From an uncultured bacterium (GTDB lineage: Bacteria; Bacillota; Clostridia; Oscillospirales; Oscillospiraceae): a stretch of DNA of 9,748 nucleotides. The position numbers were made by a program, and so were the translations under genes. The stretch lies in the NCBI GenBank assembly GCA_905215425.1, contig CAJMQD010000019.1, positions 1 to 9,748 on the forward strand, given 5' to 3'. Of this stretch, positions 5,396 through 9,748 are shown piece after piece; the stretch's first letter is position 1, and every line of letters begins with the position of its first letter. Below the pieces are notes generated by a model. It saw only the letters and a program-made list of their open reading frames with translations. It did no database searches and was not told where the DNA came from.

Positions 5396-6340
5396 ATGGC
5401 TGAAGTGATCTTAAACCTCCTGCCCCTGAAAAGCGGCGAGCGCGCAGCCTTCGAGGCCGCCGCGCCAGAGGCGGTCCATATCTATTCCAGAAGAAGCACC
5501 GTAACTCCGGAGCAGCTGGCGCAGGCCACAGTGCTGTTTGGCTGGCCCCGGGCGCAGGATATGAAATATGCAGAAAATCTGAAGTGGTTCCAGTGTATGT
5601 TTGCCGGGGTGGACGAATATCTTCCCCAAGGGGTCACCCCGGAGGGGGCCGTGATCACCACCTCCAGCGGTTCCAACGCCCTGTCTGTGGCGGAGAATAT
5701 GCTCTCCACCCTGTTGGCCCTCTACCGCAGGCTGCCCCTGTACCGGGACAACCAGCGCGCCCACCTGTGGCATGATGAAGGGGCGGTCAAAACCATTACC
5801 GGGGCGGTGATCCTTGTTGTGGGAGCCGGACATCTGGGTACGGAGTTTGCCTGGCGCTGCAAAGCCCTGGGGGCCGCCAAGGTCGTGGGCGTGAAGCGCA
5901 CCGTGGGCAAGCCTCTGCCCGGCTTTGACCAGCTGTACACCATGGAGGAACTGGACCGGCTGCTGCCCCAGGCGGATGTGGTGGCCCTCACCCTGCCCCA
6001 CAGCCCCGCCACCGTCCGGCTGATGAACGCCGACCGCATCGCCCGGATGAAGGACGACGCCGTGCTGATCAGTACCGGCCGGGGCACCGTGCTGGACCAG
6101 GACGCTTTGGCCCGGGCCATGAAAGGCGGCAAGCTGTGGGGGGCCGCTCTGGATGTGACCGAGCCGGAGCCCCTGCCCGCCGACTCCCCCCTGTGGGACA
6201 TCCCCAACCTGCTGCTCACCCCCCATGTGGCCGGGGGGATGCGATTGGAGATCACCCGGAAGAACTGTGTGGACATGGCTTTGGCCAACCTGAAGCGCTA
6301 TCTGGCGGGCCAGACTCTGGAAAATCAGGTGAAGCGGTGA
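5396..6340 (+). CDS. NAD(P)-dependent D-2-hydroxyacid dehydrogenase family protein
   Basis: 314 aa. The family reversibly reduces 2-keto acids to D-2-hydroxy acids; the substrate here is not predictable. The Rossmann motif GAGHLG is at 143-148. Catalytic residues sit in their family contexts: Arg229 in STGRGTVLD, Glu258 in LDVTEPEPLP and His277 in LLTPHVAGG. The end of the second nucleotide-binding strand reads VVGVKR, with Lys167-Arg168 where NAD-specific members usually carry an acidic residue. This suggests NADPH preference (inference). The start is ATG at 5396 with AAGGAG (5383-5388) seven bases upstream, and a good promoter precedes it. Its last 4 nt overlap the GTG of walJ, so it is the first gene of a three-gene operon. 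Candidate activities are glyoxylate/hydroxypyruvate reductase-like or another 2-keto acid reductase. Confidence 0.93.
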   Translation: MAEVILNLLPLKSGERAAFEAAAPEAVHIYSRRSTVTPEQLAQATVLFGWPRAQDMKYAENLKWFQCMFAGVDEYLPQGVTPEGAVITTSSGSNALSVAENMLSTLLALYRRLPLYRDNQRAHLWHDEGAVKTITGAVILVVGAGHLGTEFAWRCKALGAAKVVGVKRTVGKPLPGFDQLYTMEELDRLLPQADVVALTLPHSPATVRLMNADRIARMKDDAVLISTGRGTVLDQDALARAMKGGKLWGAALDVTEPEPLPADSPLWDIPNLLLTPHVAGGMRLEITRKNCVDMALANLKRYLAGQTLENQVKR

Positions 6341-7146
6341 AAGTCTGTACCATCGCCAGCGGCTCCGGCGGCAACTGTGTCTATGTTTCCGCCGGGGACA
6401 CCCATATACTGATCGACGCAGGTATTTCCTGCCGCCGGATCTCCACCGCCCTGAAGGCTCTGGGGGTAGAGGTGAGCGACCTGTCCGGTGTGCTCATCAC
6501 CCATGAGCACAGCGACCACGTGGCCGGGCTGACCACAATGATGAAACGCCACGCCATCCCCCTGTATGCGTCTGCGCCCACCCTGAATGTGTTGAAGGAA
6601 AAGCTGCCCGTTATCCAAGGGGGGTGTTTCCCGGTGACGCCCGGGGAGCGGGCGGACATCGGCGCCATAGCCGTGACCCCCTTTGCCACCAGCCACGACG
6701 CCGTTGCCAGCGTGGGCTACGCCGTTGCCGCCGGAGGGCGGCAGATGGCCCTGGCCACCGATCTGGGCTTTGCGTCGGAAGAGGTGTACCGGGGAGTGGC
6801 CGGAGCCGACCTGCTGATCTGCGAGACCAACCATGATGTGGACTGGCTGCGCTCCGGTCCGTATCCCTATCCTTTGCAGCAGCGTATTCTGGGCGACCGG
6901 GGGCACCTGTCCAACGAGGCAGGGGCGGAGCTGGCCGCCTGGGCCGCCGCCCAGGGGACCAAAATCTTGATCCTGGCCCACCTGTCCCGGGAGAACAACA
7001 CCGCCGCCCGGGCCCGGCAGGCGGTGGAGCGCAAGCTGCGTACCTACGGGCTGGAGCCGGGACAGGATGTGACAGTGACCGTGGCTGGCCCGGATGAACC
7101 GGGGCCGGTATTTGAACTGGAAGAGAAGGAGGCGGCACTGTGGTAA
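6337..7146 (+). CDS. walJ: WalJ/YycJ-type metallo-beta-lactamase fold hydrolase
   Basis: 269 aa from GTG at 6337, close to the length of B. subtilis YycJ. The family is a metallo-beta-lactamase-fold protein reported to act as a 5'-to-3' exonuclease and linked to DNA repair and to coordinating replication with division. Seen: N-terminal VCTIASGSGGNC, the first metal strand with Asp27, the HEHSDH metal motif (His56, His58, Asp60, His61), His120 in ATSHDA, Asp142 in ATDLG, the CETNHD segment, GDRGHLS (186-192) and the late His215 in LAHLSRENN. All expected metal-binding positions look intact. The open frame extends upstream to 6136, but that stretch overlaps the dehydrogenase and the family N-terminus begins at the GTG. 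A 4-nt GTGA overlap with the upstream stop indicates translational coupling; only a weak AGGTGA precedes it. The walRK genes of the B. subtilis locus are not next to it here. Confidence 0.92.
   Translation: MKVCTIASGSGGNCVYVSAGDTHILIDAGISCRRISTALKALGVEVSDLSGVLITHEHSDHVAGLTTMMKRHAIPLYASAPTLNVLKEKLPVIQGGCFPVTPGERADIGAIAVTPFATSHDAVASVGYAVAAGGRQMALATDLGFASEEVYRGVAGADLLICETNHDVDWLRSGPYPYPLQQRILGDRGHLSNEAGAELAAWAAAQGTKILILAHLSRENNTAARARQAVERKLRTYGLEPGQDVTVTVAGPDEPGPVFELEEKEAALW
7126..7132 (+). promoter_or_regulatory. Ribosome binding site fixing the GTG start of rlmH
   Basis: AAGGAGG (7126-7132), inside the end of walJ, stands seven bases before GTG at 7140. It supports a start that overlaps walJ by 7 nt and gives the family-typical N-terminus VSVYLICVGKLKE. 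Confidence 0.85.
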
Positions 7147-7622
7147 GCGTCTATCTCATCTGCGTGGGCAAACTGAAGGAGAAGTTCTATCTGGACGCCT
7201 GTCAGGAGTACCTGAAGCGGCTGAAGGGCTACTGCAAGCTGACCCTGGTGGAGATCCCGGAGGCCAAGCTGCCCCAGTCCCCTTCCCTGGGGGAGATCGC
7301 CGCCGCCCTGGACAAGGAGGGGGAGACCATTCGGGCCAAGCTGCCCCCCGGGGGCACTTTGGTCGCCCTGTGCGTAGAGGGGCAGGAGAAATCCAGCCCG
7401 GAGCTGGCGGAGTTCGTTCAGACCTTTCAGAACAGTGGGGGCAAGCATCTGGTATTTCTCATCGGGGGCAGCTACGGCCTGCATCCCTCCATCAAAGCGG
7501 AGTCCAAGCTGCGCCTGTCCATGTCCCCCATGACCTTTCCCCACCATCTGGCCCGGGTGATGGTACTGGAGCAGATCTACCGCGCCTTCAAGATCAATGA
7601 AGGGTCCAGCTATCATAAATAG
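7140..7622 (+). CDS. rlmH: 23S rRNA (pseudouridine-1915-N3)-methyltransferase RlmH
   Basis: 160 aa, the normal RlmH length. RlmH is a SPOUT-class methyltransferase that uses SAM to methylate N3 of pseudouridine 1915 in helix 69 of 23S rRNA in assembled 70S ribosomes; that pseudouridine is made by RluD-type enzymes. Seen: N-terminal VYLICVGKLKEKFY, the SAM-binding knot loop FLIGGSYGL (106-114), and the near-invariant C-terminus MTFPHHLARVMVLEQIYRA ending in YHK. The start is GTG at 7140 with AAGGAGG seven bases before. It overlaps walJ by 7 nt and ends the operon. In B. subtilis rlmH also lies near walJ, so the pairing is a conserved neighbourhood. No obvious terminator follows, so some read-through into the mutase gene is possible. 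Confidence 0.98.
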   Translation: MVSVYLICVGKLKEKFYLDACQEYLKRLKGYCKLTLVEIPEAKLPQSPSLGEIAAALDKEGETIRAKLPPGGTLVALCVEGQEKSSPELAEFVQTFQNSGGKHLVFLIGGSYGLHPSIKAESKLRLSMSPMTFPHHLARVMVLEQIYRAFKINEGSSYHK

Positions 7623-7645
7623 CTCCCCTGAAACAAGGTGCAGTT

Positions 7646-7659
7646 TTACAATTTTGTAA
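7646..7659. promoter_or_regulatory. Short inverted repeat, possible operator, upstream of the sugar mutase gene
   Basis: TTACAA (7646-7651), TT, TTGTAA (7654-7659) is a perfect 6-bp inverted repeat with a 2-bp centre, about 25 bp upstream of a candidate -10. The position suits a repressor or activator site, but I do not recognise the motif, and AT-rich intergenic DNA yields such repeats by chance. Confidence 0.28.
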
Positions 7660-7684
7660 TTTCTTTTCTCTCCATTTGTGCTAC

Positions 7685-7720
7685 TATAAAAAACAGAATA
7701 CTGAATGATATACAAGGAGG
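7685..7720 (+). promoter_or_regulatory. Candidate -10 element and strong RBS of the sugar mutase gene
   Basis: TATAAA (7685-7690) is a plausible -10, but the DNA 16-18 bp upstream is T-rich and has no convincing -35. The RBS AAGGAGG (7714-7720) lies nine bases before ATG 7730. The RBS is certain, the promoter is not; the gene may also be reached by read-through from rlmH. Confidence 0.5.
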
Positions 7721-7729
7721 TTCCCTGTT

Positions 7730-9457
7730 ATGTCTTATCGTGAAACCTATCAGGAGTGGCTGTCCTCTCCCGCCCTGTCCGCCCAGGAGAAGGCGGAGCT
7801 GGAGGCCATCCGCAGCGACGACAAAGAGATCGAGTCCCGCTTCTTCGACCAGTTGGCCTTCGGTACCGCCGGTCTGCGGGGTATCATGGGGGTGGGCCTG
7901 AACCGGATGAACGTCCACGTCATCCGCCACGCCACCCAGGCCTTCGCCCAGGTGATCCTGGAGGAGGGGGCCGAGGCCGCCAAGCAGGGCATCGCCATCT
8001 GCTTCGACTGCCGGAACAACTCCCAGGAGTTTGCCCGGCAGGCCGCCTGCGTCATGGCCGCCAACGGCATCCCCGTCCGCCTGTTCGAATCTCTGCGCCC
8101 CACGCCGGAGCTGTCTTTCGCCGTGCGGGAGTACGGCTGCATCGCCGGCATCAACATCACCGCCAGCCACAACCCCAAGGAGTACAACGGCTATAAGGTC
8201 TACTGGTCCGACGGCGCCCAGCTGCCCCCCCAGCACGCCGAGAAGGTGGCCGCCAAGATGCGCCAGCTGGACGTGTTCTCCGGCCCCAAGACCATGGCCT
8301 ACGACCAGGCGGCCGCCGCCGGCATGATCACCCTTATGGGGGAGGAGACCGACGAGAAGTTCCTGGCCAACGTGATGGCCATGGCCAACGACAAGGCGGT
8401 GGTGGCCCGTGTGGCCGACCGCTTCAAGATGGTCTATACCCCCTTCCACGGCTGCGGCTACAAGCTGATCCCCGAGACTCTCCACCGCCTTGGGATGAAG
8501 CACGTCATCTGCGTGCCCGAGCAGATGGTCATTGACAGCAACTTCCCCACTGTGGCCTCCCCCAACCCGGAGAACCCCGAGGGCTTCTATCTGGCCGTGG
8601 ACATCGCCAAGAAGGAGGGCGCCGACTTCATCCTGGGCTCCGACCCCGACGCCGACCGTGTGGGCATTCTGGTGCGGGACCACGAGGATAATTTCATCCC
8701 CGTCTCCGGCAACCAGACCGGCGTACTGCTGCTGGACTACCTCATCGGCGCCATGAAGCGCTCCGGCAAGCTGCCCCAGCACCCCGTGGCCCTGAAGACC
8801 ATCGTCACCACCGAGATGGCCCGTAAGGTGGCCGAGACCAACGGCGTGGAGTGCTTCGACACCTTCACCGGCTTCAAATTCATGGCGGAGAAGAAGAACG
8901 CCCTGGAGTCCACCGGCGCGGGCAAGGTCATTTTCTCCTATGAGGAGTCCTACGGCTATATGATGGGCGACTACGTCCGGGATAAGGACGCCGTCACCGC
9001 CGCTCTGGTGGTAACGGAGATGGCCGCCTGGTACTACGACCAGGGCATGACCCTGTACGACGCCCTCCAGGCCCTGTACAAGAAGTACGGCGACTACGCC
9101 GAGCGCACCCTGAACCTGGTCATGCCCGGCGTGGACGGCCTGCGGAAGATGGCCGCCCTTATGGACGGCCTGCGCAATGATCCCCCCGCCCAGATCGCCG
9201 GCACCCCCGTAACCGTGCGCAAGGACTACTCCGACGGCACCGTCATCGACTGCGCCACCGGGGAAACGAGCAAAATGGAGCTGTCCGGCTCCAACGTGCT
9301 GCGCTTCCTGCTGGCCGACGGCACCACTATCCTGGTGCGCCCCTCGGGCACCGAGCCCAAGGTCAAGGTCTATATCCTGGCCAGCGGCGACAACATGGAC
9401 GACTGCAAGGCGAAGACGGACAAGTACGCCGTCTGGGCCGAAGGTCTGAAAAAATAA
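7730..9457 (+). CDS. pgcA: Phospho-sugar mutase (PgcA-type phosphoglucomutase/phosphomannomutase)
   Basis: 575 aa, the usual length of the long alpha-D-phosphohexomutase group typified by B. subtilis PgcA. It interconverts glucose-1-phosphate and glucose-6-phosphate (possibly also mannose phosphates), feeding glycogen, glycolipid and cell-wall precursor synthesis in the cytoplasm. Seen: N-terminal FGTAGLRG (44-51), the phosphoserine loop TASHNPKEYNGYK with catalytic Ser146, the Mg2+ loop GSDPDADR with Asp305, Asp307 and Asp309, the sugar-specificity loop EESYG (405-409), and the C-terminal phosphate-binding loop RPSGTEPK (537-544). All four active-site loops are present and intact. The start is ATG 7730 with AAGGAGG nine bases upstream. 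It lies 107 bp after rlmH and ends at a strong terminator. Codon third positions are very rich in C and G, consistent with high expression. Substrate preference cannot be settled from sequence. Confidence 0.96.
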   Translation: MSYRETYQEWLSSPALSAQEKAELEAIRSDDKEIESRFFDQLAFGTAGLRGIMGVGLNRMNVHVIRHATQAFAQVILEEGAEAAKQGIAICFDCRNNSQEFARQAACVMAANGIPVRLFESLRPTPELSFAVREYGCIAGINITASHNPKEYNGYKVYWSDGAQLPPQHAEKVAAKMRQLDVFSGPKTMAYDQAAAAGMITLMGEETDEKFLANVMAMANDKAVVARVADRFKMVYTPFHGCGYKLIPETLHRLGMKHVICVPEQMVIDSNFPTVASPNPENPEGFYLAVDIAKKEGADFILGSDPDADRVGILVRDHEDNFIPVSGNQTGVLLLDYLIGAMKRSGKLPQHPVALKTIVTTEMARKVAETNGVECFDTFTGFKFMAEKKNALESTGAGKVIFSYEESYGYMMGDYVRDKDAVTAALVVTEMAAWYYDQGMTLYDALQALYKKYGDYAERTLNLVMPGVDGLRKMAALMDGLRNDPPAQIAGTPVTVRKDYSDGTVIDCATGETSKMELSGSNVLRFLLADGTTILVRPSGTEPKVKVYILASGDNMDDCKAKTDKYAVWAEGLKK

Positions 9458-9470
9458 GGCACAAAACACA

Positions 9471-9508
9471 AACAGGTCCGTCCTTGGTGACGGGCCTGTT
9501 TTTTTTGC
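9471..9508 (+). terminator. Intrinsic terminator of the sugar mutase gene
   Basis: AACAGGTCCGTC (9471-9482) pairs with GACGGGCCTGTT (9489-9500) over 12 bp with one G-U wobble, loop CTTGGT, followed directly by a run of six T's (9501-9506). It begins 13 nt after the stop codon. Confidence 0.95.
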
Positions 9509-9632
9509 GCGGTTTTCGGCGCGGGGAGCGGCGATTTTGGACAGACTTTCCCTGTAATTTCCAAAATATGTATTTTTTCGTACAATTCCGGCGGGGTGCG
9601 CGGGGAGTATAGAAGGTATTTTACACCGCGCC

Positions 9633-9680
9633 CTGTCATTGCGAGCCAGTCCGCAGACTGGCGCGGCAATCCGTTTTCCC
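9633..9680. repeat. Partial copy (left half) of the three-armed palindromic repeat, copy B
   Basis: Begins CTGTCATTGCGA (9633-9644), identical to the left end of the element at 335. It then has an arm GCCAGTC (9645-9651)/GACTGGC (9656-9662) with loop CGCA and continues GGCAATCCGTT-T-TCC, matching copy A except for one base. After about 9680 the similarity to copy A stops. The arm sequence differs from copy A while both sides still pair. No gene overlaps it. Confidence 0.8.
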
Positions 9681-9700
9681 CTGGTGCCCTCATCGGGCCG

Positions 9701-9730
9701 CAATGTAGGGGCGGATATGATCCGCCTGGT
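9701..9730. repeat. Second palindromic dispersed-repeat type, start visible at the window edge
   Basis: CAATGTAGG is followed by a perfect 7-bp hairpin GGCGGAT (9710-9716)/ATCCGCC (9720-9726) with loop ATG. It resembles short GTAGGGGCGG-type repeats that I recall from gut Clostridia genomes; this is recollection, not a search. Only one copy is in the window, and the element may continue past the end. Confidence 0.42.
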
Positions 9731-9748
9731 GTTCTGCGATTTGCCCCC

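Noticed and set aside
6136..6336. N-terminal extension of the WalJ frame to 6136
   Set aside because: It overlaps the catalytic Glu/His region of the dehydrogenase in another frame; the WalJ N-terminal motif begins right at GTG 6337, with a 4-nt stop/start overlap.
7646..9703. A 685-codon open frame antisense to the sugar mutase gene
   Set aside because: It is the complement of a gene with C/G-rich third positions. Its translation is Gly/His/Val/Leu-rich low-complexity sequence with no recognisable domain, it runs through the mutase terminator, and its start has no support.

Overview
The window is about 62% GC by eye, with strong AAGGAGG-type ribosome binding sites, several GTG/TTG starts, and proteins that look like those of high-GC Firmicutes. 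The walJ-rlmH pair, a PgcA-type sugar mutase, a COG1313 radical SAM protein and a C_GCAxxG_C_C redox protein all fit a gut member of the Oscillospiraceae/Flavonifractor type. That placement is an inference from protein style and from the dispersed repeats; no marker gene for taxonomy is present. The content is mainly chromosomal housekeeping. I see no phage, transposase, CRISPR array, tRNA or rRNA.

Layout. (1) Positions 1-265: the 3' end of an RluA-family pseudouridine synthase on the plus strand, closed by an intrinsic terminator. (2) 266-479: a convergent intergenic gap carrying a 105-bp three-armed palindromic repeat. (3) 480-2404, minus strand: mutY (TTG start), then 5 bp later a COG1313 radical SAM protein, probably one transcript. 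(4) 2405-2736: an AT-richer gap with candidate mutY promoters and two terminator-like hairpins that face the plus strand, although both flanking genes are on the minus strand. (5) 2737-5260, minus strand: recG (GTG start) followed by a small C_GCAxxG_C_C redox protein. (6) 5261-5395: a divergent promoter region; a good sigma-A promoter faces each way. (7) 5396-7622, plus strand: a tightly coupled operon of a D-2-hydroxyacid dehydrogenase, the metallo-beta-lactamase protein WalJ/YycJ, and rlmH, with overlaps of 4 and 7 nt. (8) 7730-9457, plus strand: a PgcA-type phosphoglucomutase/phosphomannomutase with its own strong RBS and a strong terminator. (9) 9458-9748: non-coding, holding a partial copy of the repeat seen at 335-439 and the start of a second palindromic repeat.

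Functional themes are genome maintenance (mutY removes A opposite 8-oxoG; recG remodels forks and junctions; WalJ is a putative nuclease of the same cell-cycle/repair orbit), ribosome modification (RluA-family enzyme, RlmH) and sugar-phosphate metabolism. Most genes are conventional. The part that most rewards a second look is the repeat family: its two copies differ in arm sequence but keep base pairing, which points to selection for, or origin from, a folded structure. I did not find convincing evidence of a new multi-gene system.
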